Shown: positions 8,765 through 17,504 of the stretch, piece after piece
Layout: each line of letters starts with the position of its first letter
Position numbering within the stretch: the stretch's first letter is position 1
Assembly (NCBI RefSeq): GCF_002760245.1
Contig: NZ_ASCA01000078.1
Span: 1-48,504 of the forward strand
Source of the DNA: Streptococcus suis YS161
GTDB taxonomy: Bacteria; Bacillota; Bacilli; Lactobacillales; Streptococcaceae
DNA length: 48,504 bases
Reading direction: 5' to 3'
Notes under the pieces: model-generated
What the model was told of the DNA's origin: nothing
The model's database searches: none
The model's input: the letters and a program-made list of their open reading frames with translations, nothing else
Translations under genes and position numbers: made by a program

Positions 8765-10702
8765 TTAATACTTCCCCAATTCACGCAAACTCGTATGATT
8801 TTCTTGAATGCGACGGAACATTTTTTCCATATCCGATTTGCTAAAATGCACTAAGACTGGGCGGCCGTGCGGGCAGTTATAAGGATTTTGACAATGCGAT
8901 AATTGCCGCAATAAATCACGCGCCGAATAATCATCCAAAGCATGGTTGGCCTTGATCGACCGTTTACATGACATCATAATAGCCAACTCTGCCCGATACT
9001 GTTTGATAGACACCTGATCCGTCAAGAGTAGCATATCGCACATCTCATAGATACCTGACTCAATCTCCTCTTCCTTCATCCAAATAGGATGTTCACGCAG
9101 AATAAATTGATTAGCTCCATATTCTTCCAAGTTGACACCAACTTGACGGAGAGCGTCCATTTTGTGAGTCAGATTCATGGCATCATTTTGAGGAAATTCA
9201 AAGATATAGGGTACCAAGAGTTGCTGGGCTGAATTGTCAACCTGACCAATTTTCTCACGATAGTATTCGTATTTGACCCGCTCCTGTGCGGCGTGTTGGT
9301 CAATGATATAAAGTCCTGTCTTGCCTTGTGCAAATAAATACGTCCCGTGCATCTGACCAAAATATTCTAACTCTGGAAATGTCGATGTTTCCTCCCGGTC
9401 TAATTTATCTGCCAGTTTTGCCAATTCTTTTGCGCTTAGATTAGGATGCTCCTGATCTTCTGATTCCACCGACTGACGTTCTGCAAATTGAACAGATGTA
9501 GGTTTATTTTCGACAGGCGACTCAACAATCTCTTGCCTATCCTCTTCGAGAGGTTTGACATCCTCAGCGACAACATCTGGTTTTAAGAAGAAGTCTTGCT
9601 TAATCGTATCATAATAGATTTTTGGCTCTCTGAGTGGTAAGGTGCCTTGCTCTGCTTTTACTTTTGGTCGAGTACTTGACTGAGCTAAATTCTCAAGAGC
9701 ATCTGGTATCAAGTCCTGCTCTTTAAGCGCTTGACTAATCGCCTCTCGAATCAAGGTCATGAGTTCTTTTTCCTTGGAGATGCGAACTTCCTGCTTGGTC
9801 GGATGCACATTGACATCAGCAAGATAGGGGTCAATTTCTATAGAAATCACTGCCAATGGAAAACGTCCTACCATCAACTTACTGCCATAACCTTCCAAAA
9901 TCGCTCGATTCAGCAAAAAATTCTTGATATAGCGACCGTTGATGAAAATGGAAATGTAGTTGCGGTTGGCACGAGTCAACTCTGGCAAGGAAACATAACC
10001 TGAAATCTGAAAATCCAGATCTTCTGCCTCAATTTCAACCATTTTTTTGGCAGAAGTAATCCCATAAATCCCTGAAATTGCCTGACGAAGTTTCCCTGTC
10101 CCTGCAGTTCTAATTAATTCTCGTCCTTCGTTTACTAAGGCAAAGGCTATTTCCGGATGAGCTAGACTCAATCGATTTACAACATCAACAATATGTGATA
10201 ATTCAGCCTGTTGACTGCGAACGTATTTGAGACGAGCAGGGGTATTGTAAAATAAATCCGAAACAGTAATCTGCGTACCAACTGGACGACTAACTGGCTC
10301 CTCTTTCTCGATGACACCACCTTTGGCCTCCAAATGAAGTCCGTGTGCAGAGTCTGCCGTAGCTGTCTCAATGATCATATGACTGACAGAAGCAATGGAA
10401 GGCAGAGCTTCACCACGAAAACCGAGGGTGCGAATACGAAACAAATCCGATTGATTTTTTATCTTACTAGTAGCGTGACGGCGGAGGGCAAGCGCTACTT
10501 CATCAGGGGCAATCCCCTCACCGTTATCCGTGATTTGAATCATTTTAAGGCCAGCCTCTTCAACACTAATTTCAATCTGACTAGCCCCTGCGTCAATGGA
10601 ATTTTCCACCAACTCCTTAACCACACTGGCTGGTCGCTCAATGACCTCACCAGCCGCAATCTGGTTGGCTAGTATTTCTGGTAGTTCAATAATATGTGAC
10701 AT
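8765..10702 (-). CDS. mutL: MutL mismatch-repair ATPase
   Basis: This 645-residue MutL has the GHKL ATPase motifs [17 protein letters not shown] and [12 protein letters not shown] in the first 110 residues, and [17 protein letters not shown] low-complexity acidic linker spans about residues 340-440. The C-terminal dimerisation domain contains [12 protein letters not shown], which fits the DQHAx2Ex4E metal-binding motif of nicking MutL proteins, and GRPVLV near the end. ATG 10702 is best spaced from GGAGAA. mutS is not adjacent within the window. Confidence 0.97.
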   Translation of the reverse strand: MSHIIELPEILANQIAAGEVIERPASVVKELVENSIDAGASQIEISVEEAGLKMIQITDNGEGIAPDEVALALRRHATSKIKNQSDLFRIRTLGFRGEALPSIASVSHMIIETATADSAHGLHLEAKGGVIEKEEPVSRPVGTQITVSDLFYNTPARLKYVRSQQAELSHIVDVVNRLSLAHPEIAFALVNEGRELIRTAGTGKLRQAISGIYGITSAKKMVEIEAEDLDFQISGYVSLPELTRANRNYISIFINGRYIKNFLLNRAILEGYGSKLMVGRFPLAVISIEIDPYLADVNVHPTKQEVRISKEKELMTLIREAISQALKEQDLIPDALENLAQSSTRPKVKAEQGTLPLREPKIYYDTIKQDFFLKPDVVAEDVKPLEEDRQEIVESPVENKPTSVQFAERQSVESEDQEHPNLSAKELAKLADKLDREETSTFPELEYFGQMHGTYLFAQGKTGLYIIDQHAAQERVKYEYYREKIGQVDNSAQQLLVPYIFEFPQNDAMNLTHKMDALRQVGVNLEEYGANQFILREHPIWMKEEEIESGIYEMCDMLLLTDQVSIKQYRAELAIMMSCKRSIKANHALDDYSARDLLRQLSHCQNPYNCPHGRPVLVHFSKSDMEKMFRRIQENHTSLRELGKY

Positions 10703-10796
10703 CATTTCTCCTACATTTCTTTAATAATTTTTCCCGAATGCTTATTTTTCCATTATACCACATATCCACTTTCCCTCCTTTTCCCAGATAGGCTAA

Positions 10797-10824
10797 AGAA
10801 AAAATGACTGCCTGAGCAATCATT
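10797..10824 (-). terminator. Terminator after the polytopic membrane gene
   Basis: AATGATTGC-TCAG-GCAGTCATT on the minus strand followed by TTTTTTC. The hairpin overlaps the last codons of the gene ending at 10820. Confidence 0.75.
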
Positions 10825-12343
10825 CATTCTTTTGATAAATCGTAAAGTAATCCGTTGTCTGAACAGACTGGTATTGTGATTCTAAATTTGTCTTGATTTC
10901 ATCTAGAATTGGTAAAGTCTTATTGACGACTACAAATTTTGCCTCATTTTTATTGATGTCATACATCAAGCTATTTTTATTGTCGTCAGTATTCAGATAG
11001 GGTTCTGCTGTAGTAATCGTTGCGGCAGATAAACGTTGACTTGAAAGATAGATGCTTGCGCTATTATCCCAAACATAAATCTTATCCGAATCTTTCGTTT
11101 GTTCACCAATGTAATTGGCAACTTGTTCACGGTCAGTTCTCAAATCTCCCTGTACCAAATAAAGATAAGCAGGTTGAGCGATAATACCCAAGCAAATAGC
11201 TAACGGAAGAAAGAATTGACGACGCAAATACCCACGATAATCTTCTACATCCTCATCACGCAGGTAAACGACTGACATCGCAAAACCATACGGTAAAAGA
11301 AGAATGAGTTGGCTCCATTGAAAATTAGCATTCCCAATAATAAAGACACATTGAACTAAGAAAGTCAATAATAGGAGAACTTTGATATAGGTATGTCTTC
11401 CTTGTTTGAAAGAAAACAGCATTTGGATGAAACTTTTAAAGAATCCAGATAAGAGTAAAAATACAGACACAATCGCCAAGTCTAAATATAGATAGGAATG
11501 GTGAAAGTCTAACTGTAAGTTATAAAGGAAAGTTTGTTGAATAGCTGTCCCCAGAATCTGCGCCTCAAAAGCATAATAACCTACCGCATATAGAATCAGA
11601 AGAAAACCAAAAATGGTCGCTAATAATTGATAGATTCCTCGAGTAACTTGGCGGTGTTGGATATTAAAAATAAATAAAACTAGACCCGCAACTAACCAAA
11701 GAATCAGACTTTTTGGGTAAATTAAAAATACCAATGCCGCATCGATTCCGTAGAGGATAAATGCCTCATCACGCACTGCATTTTCAAAATAGCGGACCAG
11801 AAACCACACACTAGTCAAAAGAAATGGAAGAGCAAACATTTCTGCATACATCCCTCCAAAACCAAGTGCAAAAATAAATACATAGAACCAATGACTAGAA
11901 CTTGTCGCTAGGTGTTCTGACTGACTAAAATAAGCTACAATCTTATAGAAATAGACTCCCGCTATCAGTAATGCTATAAACTGGAGGATTCCAAAGATAA
12001 TGAAATTCCCTCCCAGATGACCTAAGAAAGCAAGTAAGTAGAATAATAACCCGCTTGTACCAAAGAAATCACCATAAGGGATTTGTCCATTTGCCATTGC
12101 CATCCCTGCATATAAATTTTGAGTTTGTATATTGGTTGCAAATGGCATTAGCAGTGGATTGGCTACGCTAAAAATACTTAAAACTAAGCTCCAAACAAGA
12201 GCTGGCCAATACTTTGTCTTTAATACTCTTTCATGAAATTCACCATTCAGTTGCACTTGCTGTCTGCGTGATGCTCTACGACTACGCCGATAAGTTTCCT
12301 CAGGATGAGTAACTACGTCCGAAACTACATCTAATTCTGTCAT
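10820..12343 (-). CDS. Polytopic membrane protein, possible GT-C-type glycosyltransferase
   Basis: A 507-residue protein with a basic cytosolic N-terminus (YRRSRRASRRQQVQ), about 11 hydrophobic segments, and a C-terminal soluble domain of about 100 residues (SDKIYVWDNSASIYLSSQ, FTIYQK). The first loop, NIQTQNLYAGMAMANGQIPY followed by GDFF, resembles the acidic first periplasmic loop of GT-C enzymes. I cannot name a substrate, so the enzyme call is tentative. It is monocistronic, with a terminator overlapping its end. Confidence 0.6.
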   Translation of the reverse strand: MTELDVVSDVVTHPEETYRRSRRASRRQQVQLNGEFHERVLKTKYWPALVWSLVLSIFSVANPLLMPFATNIQTQNLYAGMAMANGQIPYGDFFGTSGLLFYLLAFLGHLGGNFIIFGILQFIALLIAGVYFYKIVAYFSQSEHLATSSSHWFYVFIFALGFGGMYAEMFALPFLLTSVWFLVRYFENAVRDEAFILYGIDAALVFLIYPKSLILWLVAGLVLFIFNIQHRQVTRGIYQLLATIFGFLLILYAVGYYAFEAQILGTAIQQTFLYNLQLDFHHSYLYLDLAIVSVFLLLSGFFKSFIQMLFSFKQGRHTYIKVLLLLTFLVQCVFIIGNANFQWSQLILLLPYGFAMSVVYLRDEDVEDYRGYLRRQFFLPLAICLGIIAQPAYLYLVQGDLRTDREQVANYIGEQTKDSDKIYVWDNSASIYLSSQRLSAATITTAEPYLNTDDNKNSLMYDINKNEAKFVVVNKTLPILDEIKTNLESQYQSVQTTDYFTIYQKNE

Positions 12344-12378
12344 TTTCTTCTCCTTGGATTTGCTTTCCTTATTATATC

Positions 12379-12415
12379 AAAAAGCACTCCCGATGTCATT
12401 TCCTATCGGGAGTTC
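12379..12415 (-). terminator. Terminator overlapping the stop of the 37-codon ORF
   Basis: On the minus strand ACTCCCGAT pairs with ATCGGGAGT around an 9-nt loop, followed by GCTTTTTTGA. It closes the folC transcription unit and contains the stop codon of the small ORF at 12396-12509. Confidence 0.9.
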
Positions 12416-12509
12416 TGGAAATTTTTGCAAACTGCTCTAGTTGGCGGAAGGTATGGCGTTTGGTTTTTTCAAATTCCTTTAAAAAAGCTACTGTTTCTGC
12501 ATGTGTCAT
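12396..12509 (-). CDS. Small ORF, 37 residues, possibly a gene fragment
   Basis: The frame reads MTHAETVAFLKEFEKTKRHT and then RQLEQFAKISRTPDRK: soluble, helical and basic. It lies between folC and a strong terminator whose stem contains its stop. The ribosome site is poor (AAATAGGT directly before ATG), and a com-box-like TGCGAATA lies only 7 nt upstream. It could be a small protein expressed with folC or the amino-terminal remnant of a lost gene. I do not recognise a family. Confidence 0.4.
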   Translation of the reverse strand: MTHAETVAFLKEFEKTKRHTFRQLEQFAKISRTPDRK

Positions 12510-12516
12510 ACCTATT

Positions 12517-12524
12517 TATTCGCA
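12517..12524 (-). promoter_or_regulatory. Com-box-like TGCGAATA before the small ORF
   Basis: Minus strand reads TTTTGCGAATAAATAGGT. This matches the ComX recognition motif TNCGAATA with a T-rich flank, and shares its downstream AAATAGGT with the copy at 25849-25856. A transcript from here would start almost at the ATG, so promoter function is uncertain. Confidence 0.35.
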
Positions 12525-12532
12525 AAAGTTAC

Positions 12533-13753
12533 TTATTTTTTAAATAGCTGACGAACCTCTGAGATAAAGTAGAGGGAGCCTGTGATAATCAAAATGCCTT
12601 GACCATCAGACTGCCAGTCTTCTACAAACTGCTGGTAGTTCTCAACATAATCTCGTCCTTGACGGTTTTCCTCGGATAAGGCACCATCATAAGTAAAGCT
12701 GGTCAATACAAGAGGAGTATGTGGTAACTTTTCTTCCAATAATTCTAGCATTTCCTGAAAATCCTTGCGCCGAAGGGCAGAAAAGAGGATAGTAACAAGC
12801 TCTTCTTGTTCTTGAATAAATTCAATCAAGCGTTCAATAGCAGGAACATTATGGGCTCCATCCAAATAGATTGTTGGCTCTTGAGCAACCAATTCCAAAC
12901 GACCTGGCCAGCTAGTTTGGGCAAGGGCTTGTTTAATCAACTGAGGTTGAATGTCTTTTTGGATATTGGTCATATAGAGTAGAAAAGTTTGTAGGGCTAC
13001 GGCCGCATTCTCTTCTTGATGATGGCCTGCCAGGCCCAGAACTAATTCTGACAGGTCGATGTCCGTATTGCTGAACTGTCCTGCTTTGTAGGTGAATTCC
13101 TGACCAAATTGGTGGACAGAGGCTTGTTTGTCTTGGGCAATTTGGCGACAGATAACTGTGGTTTCTGGAGAAAGTGGTCCTAAGACGACAGGCACGTTTT
13201 CCTTGATAATCCCTGCTTTCTGCTCTGCTATTTCCCTTAAAGTCGATCCTAGTAAATCCTGATGGTCCATGCCGATGGAGGTGATGACGCTGAGGGCTGG
13301 TGCCACGACATTGGTCGTATCCAAAAGTCCGCCAATCCCCACCTCTACTAACGCCAAATCAGGCTGTTGGTCCTTGAAATAGAGGAACATAATGAGCACC
13401 ATGACCTCAAAATAACGGAAGGGCTCATAGCGTGTAGCGACTTCCTGCTCCAAGTCGTAGACTTTCTGTAAATAGTGCTGAAAATCATAGTCTGAAATGG
13501 GCTGGCTGTTGATACAAATCCTGTCGTGTACACTCACCATATGGGGAGATACAAAACTACCGACACGCAAGCCATGTACCTGAAAGAGCTGGCGCATAAA
13601 GGCAATGGTCGATCCCTTGCCGTTGGTTCCAGCAACATGAATGACCGGAACTGCAAACTGGGGATTTCCTAGCAGTTCTAAGGCATACTCAATCTTTTCC
13701 ATCTTATAATGAAACACCTGACCTTGTTTGGCATTTAACCAATTTTCTAACAT
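12533..13753 (-). CDS. folC: FolC, dihydrofolate/folylpolyglutamate synthase
   Basis: This 406-residue Mur-ligase-family enzyme has the ATP loop HVAGTNGKGSTIAFM (around residue 42), SPHMVSVHDRI, ITSIGMDHQDLLGST and the C-terminal domain signature YLDGAHNVPAIE. It adds glutamates to folates and may make dihydrofolate. ATG 13753 is preceded by AGGAGG; the GTG six bases upstream is less well placed. A TATACT box at 13776-13781 could supply a promoter separate from the comS transcript. Confidence 0.95.
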   Translation of the reverse strand: MLENWLNAKQGQVFHYKMEKIEYALELLGNPQFAVPVIHVAGTNGKGSTIAFMRQLFQVHGLRVGSFVSPHMVSVHDRICINSQPISDYDFQHYLQKVYDLEQEVATRYEPFRYFEVMVLIMFLYFKDQQPDLALVEVGIGGLLDTTNVVAPALSVITSIGMDHQDLLGSTLREIAEQKAGIIKENVPVVLGPLSPETTVICRQIAQDKQASVHQFGQEFTYKAGQFSNTDIDLSELVLGLAGHHQEENAAVALQTFLLYMTNIQKDIQPQLIKQALAQTSWPGRLELVAQEPTIYLDGAHNVPAIERLIEFIQEQEELVTILFSALRRKDFQEMLELLEEKLPHTPLVLTSFTYDGALSEENRQGRDYVENYQQFVEDWQSDGQGILIITGSLYFISEVRQLFKK

Positions 13754-13781
13754 AGCCACCTCCTATATATTGTCTAGTATA

Positions 13782-13810
13782 GCAAAAAAGCCGAACAGAT
13801 GTTGGCTTTT
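13782..13810 (-). terminator. Terminator after comS
   Basis: AAAAGCC and GGCTTTT arms around an 11-nt loop, followed by TTG on the minus strand, 23 bp past the comS stop. It is moderately strong and would separate comS from folC. Confidence 0.7.
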
Positions 13811-13832
13811 GATAATATATTGAGGAACTCTA

Positions 13833-13898
13833 TTATCCATCAGTCCATTTCCCCCAGTTACCACCAAGACGACCAAAAAAATTCAAAAAGTTAAACAT
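13833..13898 (-). CDS. comS: ComS, precursor of the competence pheromone XIP
   Basis: This 21-codon ORF directly follows comR. It begins MFNFLNFFGRLG and ends GNWGKWTDG. A short hydrophobic head followed by a tryptophan-containing tail is the ComS pattern; the mature XIP is expected to be the last nine residues or so. Streptococcus suis XIPs have the GNWG-W form, and this tail fits that theme. AAAGGAGA lies 8 nt upstream. ComS is exported, trimmed, re-imported by the Opp system and bound by ComR (known for the family). Confidence 0.9.
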   Translation of the reverse strand: MFNFLNFFGRLGGNWGKWTDG

Positions 13899-13929
13899 AT
13901 TACTAATCTCCTTTAATCTTTATGAGTTT

Positions 13930-13971
13930 AGTATAATGCTTTTTGCAATTCTTCAACAGGACAAAAATGTC
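13930..13971 (-). promoter_or_regulatory. comS promoter with ComR operator
   Basis: The perfect dyad GACATTTTTGTC (13960-13971) overlaps the comR stop codon and is followed by CTGTTG. TATACT (13930-13935) lies 24 nt downstream on the minus strand. Dyad, flank and spacing match those before comX, supporting positive feedback on comS and activation of comX by one regulator. Confidence 0.88.
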
Positions 13972-14869
13972 ACTTTTCCTCTTCTCTCCATGATGATTCT
14001 AATTTTTCTACTAAATGGGAGTCTCCAATTAATTTTGCGAACATAACTGCTTCTTCATAAAACCGTCTAGCCTCCTCGCTATCATTGTTCACATACAACT
14101 CATATTTCCACTTAAGCAGATTGAGAATGGGTTTCTTTTGAAAATCTTGAGTTGAAACCATGATTCTATCTAGAGCATCAAAAAGTGGAGGTATCTTGCC
14201 ATATTCTTCATGTTCGCCAAGAATCCCTATCGACGTCAGCATCACATCTCTTAAAATAAATAATTCTCCAGATTCAATCAATTCTACTTGGCTTGGTAAC
14301 TTTTCCACCAACTCTAAAAAGTGCTGAAAATCACTGCTCTGTTTAATTTCCATTCTCAAATTGATTAAATAGAGTCGAATTATCAACAAATCGTTGGCTG
14401 AAAATTGGGGTTTTCTTTGGATTTGTTCAAAATAATCTTCTAGAATATCTTGACCAAATTCTGCTGTCTTCGTTTCAAATACATCAATAATGGATTGAAT
14501 GGCATCAATCGCTATTTTATCCTCCTCAGGCAAGTCGTCGTAATAATCATCATAGATTTCCGTCATCATATCTGCCCGTTTTCCCATCAATTCCTCATTT
14601 TCATAAGTCGGTGTACGAAGTACATCAAACTTCAGTTTGGAATATCGTTCAGGTAGCGACACATAATCAGGCATAAGCTCATAGAGCCCCATGCCTAAGC
14701 GGGTTGCGATATACTGGATTTTTGAAAAAGTCGGCTTAGAAGTACCTGCTTCGATACGGGTTAGTTGGCGGACGGAGAGCTCAAGTTCGTCATCGCAAAA
14801 CTGTTCACGTGTCAGACTAGCGTTTTCTCGAAGTTGACGTACACGTTGTCCAAATTCCTTATCGTTCAT
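13970..14869 (-). CDS. comR: ComR, Rgg-family XIP-responsive activator
   Basis: The 299-residue length is standard for ComR/Rgg. An N-terminal XRE HTH (EFGQRVRQLRENASLTREQF through RQLTRIEAGTSKPTF, residues 5-46) is followed by a TPR-like helical domain (residues 70-299) that binds peptide. Identification as ComR rather than another Rgg rests on the adjacent comS and on the GACA-N4-TGTC operators at comS and comX. Location close to ruvB agrees with other streptococci of this type. Confidence 0.93.
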   Translation of the reverse strand: MNDKEFGQRVRQLRENASLTREQFCDDELELSVRQLTRIEAGTSKPTFSKIQYIATRLGMGLYELMPDYVSLPERYSKLKFDVLRTPTYENEELMGKRADMMTEIYDDYYDDLPEEDKIAIDAIQSIIDVFETKTAEFGQDILEDYFEQIQRKPQFSANDLLIIRLYLINLRMEIKQSSDFQHFLELVEKLPSQVELIESGELFILRDVMLTSIGILGEHEEYGKIPPLFDALDRIMVSTQDFQKKPILNLLKWKYELYVNNDSEEARRFYEEAVMFAKLIGDSHLVEKLESSWREEEK

Positions 14870-14896
14870 AAAATACCTCCAAATATTCTTTTGTAT

Positions 14897-14902
14897 ATTA
14901 TA
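14897..14902 (-). promoter_or_regulatory. comR -10 box
   Basis: TATAAT preceded by TTTTGC, 28 bp before the comR start and its GGAGG site. No good -35 is visible at 16-18 bp, so basal expression is probably modest. Confidence 0.5.
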
Positions 14903-14939
14903 GCAAAATTACCACTCAATTTCCATACTTTTTCTGTTT

Positions 14940-15563
14940 TTATTTGTATTCATCAGTTAACATTTGTTTTATGTCCAATAAAGAAACAATCTTCCAATTC
15001 TTCTCCACACCATCAATTTGCAGGTTGATGCTATGAAGCCCTGCGTTGATAGCCGTTTCGACATCCAGTAGACGGTCACCGATATAGTAGATATTTTCTT
15101 TGTTTAGTCCATATTTTTCAATGAGAAATAGCAGAGCTTCTGGACTTGGTTTGCGGGCAAAACCTGAATCGCTGGTCAAGATTTCTGTGAAATGGTGACG
15201 GACACCCAAATCTTCCAAAACCTGAAAAGCATTGTCACTCTTGTGGGTATAGACAAAATTTTGAATACCTTGTTCCGCAGTCCAGTTTAAGATTTCCACT
15301 GCACCTGTCATCAAGGGAATCTGCGTATTCTTCTCCTTCAAGGAAGTCGCACGCACACGATTAAGTTCATCGCTATCTAGACCGTACTTGTCCGCATCAC
15401 GCACCAGTAAATCCTTGACAGAATAGCGAAGAATGAAATTCCTTACTTCTTCACGGTCAAAAGGAAGGCCAAACTGCTCATAGGTTTCCTGTATACCAGC
15501 CAAAATCGCTTCATAGGAATCCAAGAGCGTTCCATCCAAATCCCAAATAAATGTCGGTGTCAT
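14940..15563 (-). CDS. HAD-family hydrolase, phosphoglycolate phosphatase-like
   Basis: This 207-residue protein has HAD motif I IWDLDGTLLDS (residues 6-16), motif II VYTHKSD, the lysine in FARKPSPEALLFLIEKY and motif IV IGDRLLDVETAINAG. Such enzymes hydrolyse small phosphoesters; the true substrate is not inferable. It starts one base after the GNAT gene and forms the end of the ruvB-GNAT-HAD operon. Confidence 0.9.
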   Translation of the reverse strand: MTPTFIWDLDGTLLDSYEAILAGIQETYEQFGLPFDREEVRNFILRYSVKDLLVRDADKYGLDSDELNRVRATSLKEKNTQIPLMTGAVEILNWTAEQGIQNFVYTHKSDNAFQVLEDLGVRHHFTEILTSDSGFARKPSPEALLFLIEKYGLNKENIYYIGDRLLDVETAINAGLHSINLQIDGVEKNWKIVSLLDIKQMLTDEYK

Positions 15564-15564
15564 C

Positions 15565-16311
15565 TTATCTCCATTCGTAAGCCTGATAGGGTCTGTCCAG
15601 TTGGTAGCCCAGCTTTTCAGCCAGTTTCAAGGATGTCAAGGTGTGGGCATCCCAGCTTGGATAGAGTCCGCGATCTAAACAAGCTAAAATTAACTGAGCC
15701 GCACAGGCTTTTGCCAAACCCAGACCTCGATAGTCTTCCTTAGTATCCACTTCTATCTCAATCCCAGCTGAATAGCTGGCATAGGATGAAGCCCCTGAGA
15801 CCACCTGTCCCTTATGCAAGATGACATAGCCCAGATCCAAGTCCAAAAATTGTTCCACATCTATATAATTTCCCACCAAATCCCGTGACCATTCCTCTAC
15901 CAGACAAGCCTCGTACAGATTACGGTCAATCAGTTTCACATCAAAGCTTTCAGGCAAGTCATCAACCATTTCCTGTAAAGCGCCCCGGTCAAATACCGTA
16001 TTTTTCTTTGTTGCATAACGAGTAAATGAATAAACACCATCTGGGTAAGTTTCTTCTATTAAATCAGACCAAGCCTGAGTTTGTGGAACCATAATCACAT
16101 CTTTTTCCTCGCAGATTTTTAGCAAGTCTCGATGTGGCTGGCCAGCTAAAAAACCAAAGAAGCTCTGCCGTCCATAGAGAGCTAGAACTGACTGGGGCGA
16201 CTGGCTGTCATCAACATAAATGTCTCCCATGGCACGTTCTAAACAGGTCCAGATAATCGTCTCAGGCCAGTCTCCAAATAAACGAGCTACTTGTCTCATC
16301 TGCTCTGCCAT
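15565..16311 (-). CDS. GNAT-family N-acetyltransferase
   Basis: A 248-residue protein with a C-terminal GNAT fold. IEIEVDTKEDYRGLGLAKAC carries the acetyl-CoA pyrophosphate-binding loop (RGLGLA), then LYPSWDAHTLTSLKLAEKLG. The long N-terminal extension matches the two-domain acetyltransferases of the PF12746 type. Acceptor unknown. Its ATG overlaps the ruvB stop (TAATG), so translation is coupled. Confidence 0.85.
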   Translation of the reverse strand: MAEQMRQVARLFGDWPETIIWTCLERAMGDIYVDDSQSPQSVLALYGRQSFFGFLAGQPHRDLLKICEEKDVIMVPQTQAWSDLIEETYPDGVYSFTRYATKKNTVFDRGALQEMVDDLPESFDVKLIDRNLYEACLVEEWSRDLVGNYIDVEQFLDLDLGYVILHKGQVVSGASSYASYSAGIEIEVDTKEDYRGLGLAKACAAQLILACLDRGLYPSWDAHTLTSLKLAEKLGYQLDRPYQAYEWR

Positions 16312-17312
16312 TATTTTTCCGTATAGGGATAGCCCAGGTGTTCGTAAGCCTTGGCTGTAGCAACCCGCCCCGTCCGTGTCCGCATGAGGAAGCCCTGCTG
16401 AATCAGGTAAGGCTCGTACATGTCCTCCACCGTCTCACGCTCCTCGGCAATATTGACCGACAGAGTGTTGAGGCCGACAGGACCACCGCCATACATCTCA
16501 ATCATGGTACGGAGAATCTTCTGGTCCACGTAGTCCAGCCCCTCGCGGTCCACATCCAGCATGGTTAGGGCCTTGTCTGTAATGGTATCGTCAATCAGTC
16601 CGTCCCCCATAATCTGTGCGAAATCCCGCACCCGCTTGAGCAGACGGTTGGCGATACGGGGAGTTCCACGAGACCGACGAGCCAGCTCAATAGCAGCTTC
16701 ATGAGTAATCTCCATCTCAAAGATATCGGCCGTCCGCTCGACAATCTCAGTCAAATCAGCCAATTCATAATACTCCATGTGACCGGTGATCCCAAAACGG
16801 GCCCGCAGAGGATTGGACAGCATACCCGCACGAGTGGTCGCTCCAATCAGGGTAAAAGGCGGCAACTCCAAATGCACGGAGCGACTGGCCTCCCCAGCCC
16901 CAATCATGATGTCGATGTAGAAGTCTTCCATGGCTGAGTAAAGAATCTCCTCGACCGCCATGGGCATACGGTGGATTTCATCGATAAAGAGGACATCGCC
17001 AGGCTCCAAGTCGTTGAGAAGGGCCACCAAGTCACCTGCTTTTTCAATAACAGGACCACTGGTCTGCTTGATATTAACGCCCAATTCGTTGGCGATGACA
17101 AAGGCCATGGTGGTCTTCCCCAAACCTGGAGGTCCAAACAGAAGGGTATGGTCCAAGGCTTCATCACGGAGCTTGGCTGCCTCGATAAAGATTTTCAGCT
17201 GGTCCTTAACCTTGTCCTGACCGATGTATTCATTTAATTTCTGCGGACGCAGGGTACGCTCAACATACTCCTCGTCCTGCATTTGTTCCATATCTAAAAT
17301 TCGATTTGTCAT
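16311..17312 (-). CDS. ruvB: RuvB, Holliday junction branch-migration motor
   Basis: This 333-residue AAA+ ATPase has [12 protein letters not shown], Walker [13 protein letters not shown], Walker [11 protein letters not shown], sensor [10 protein letters not shown] and a winged-helix C-terminus ([20 protein letters not shown]). It drives branch migration with RuvA. A TTG at 17330 extends the frame, but a TATAAT box overlaps that extension, so ATG 17312 is the start. Only 6 nt separate the -10 from this ATG, implying a leaderless or nearly leaderless mRNA. Confidence 0.97.
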   Translation of the reverse strand: MTNRILDMEQMQDEEYVERTLRPQKLNEYIGQDKVKDQLKIFIEAAKLRDEALDHTLLFGPPGLGKTTMAFVIANELGVNIKQTSGPVIEKAGDLVALLNDLEPGDVLFIDEIHRMPMAVEEILYSAMEDFYIDIMIGAGEASRSVHLELPPFTLIGATTRAGMLSNPLRARFGITGHMEYYELADLTEIVERTADIFEMEITHEAAIELARRSRGTPRIANRLLKRVRDFAQIMGDGLIDDTITDKALTMLDVDREGLDYVDQKILRTMIEMYGGGPVGLNTLSVNIAEERETVEDMYEPYLIQQGFLMRTRTGRVATAKAYEHLGYPYTEK

Positions 17313-17318
17313 GAAACC

Positions 17319-17324
17319 ATTATA
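17319..17324 (-). promoter_or_regulatory. ruvB -10 box, 6 nt from the start codon
   Basis: TATAAT preceded by TTTTGTGC and followed by GGTTTC then ATG. Transcription would begin at or within a base or two of the ATG, and no Shine-Dalgarno precedes that ATG. The -35 is weak. Confidence 0.6.
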
Positions 17325-17332
17325 GCACAAAA

Positions 17333-17365
17333 TGAAAATACCAGACTCAATGAGTCTAGTATTTC
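17333..17365 (-). terminator. Hairpin between the MerR gene and ruvB
   Basis: AATACCAGACTC pairs with GAGTCTAGTATT with one mismatch (17337-17348 and 17352-17363), followed on the minus strand by TTCATTTTG. It probably ends the upstream transcript before the ruvB promoter. The 17366-17504 stretch holds no gene that I can support. Confidence 0.65.
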
Positions 17366-17504
17366 CAGGAGATTATATGAAAAAGATATGCCAGCCGTTT
17401 GAGCTTTAGCTCTTACGGATGACGATACTGAAAGTGATGGGCTATTTCTAGCTTGGATATAGTATAACTCGCCAAGCTTAAGGGAAACTAAAACAGAATT
17501 CATT

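Noticed and set aside
17309..17503. 64-codon ORF between the MerR gene and ruvB
   Set aside because: It crosses the hairpin at 17337-17363 and the ruvB promoter, and has no ribosome site.
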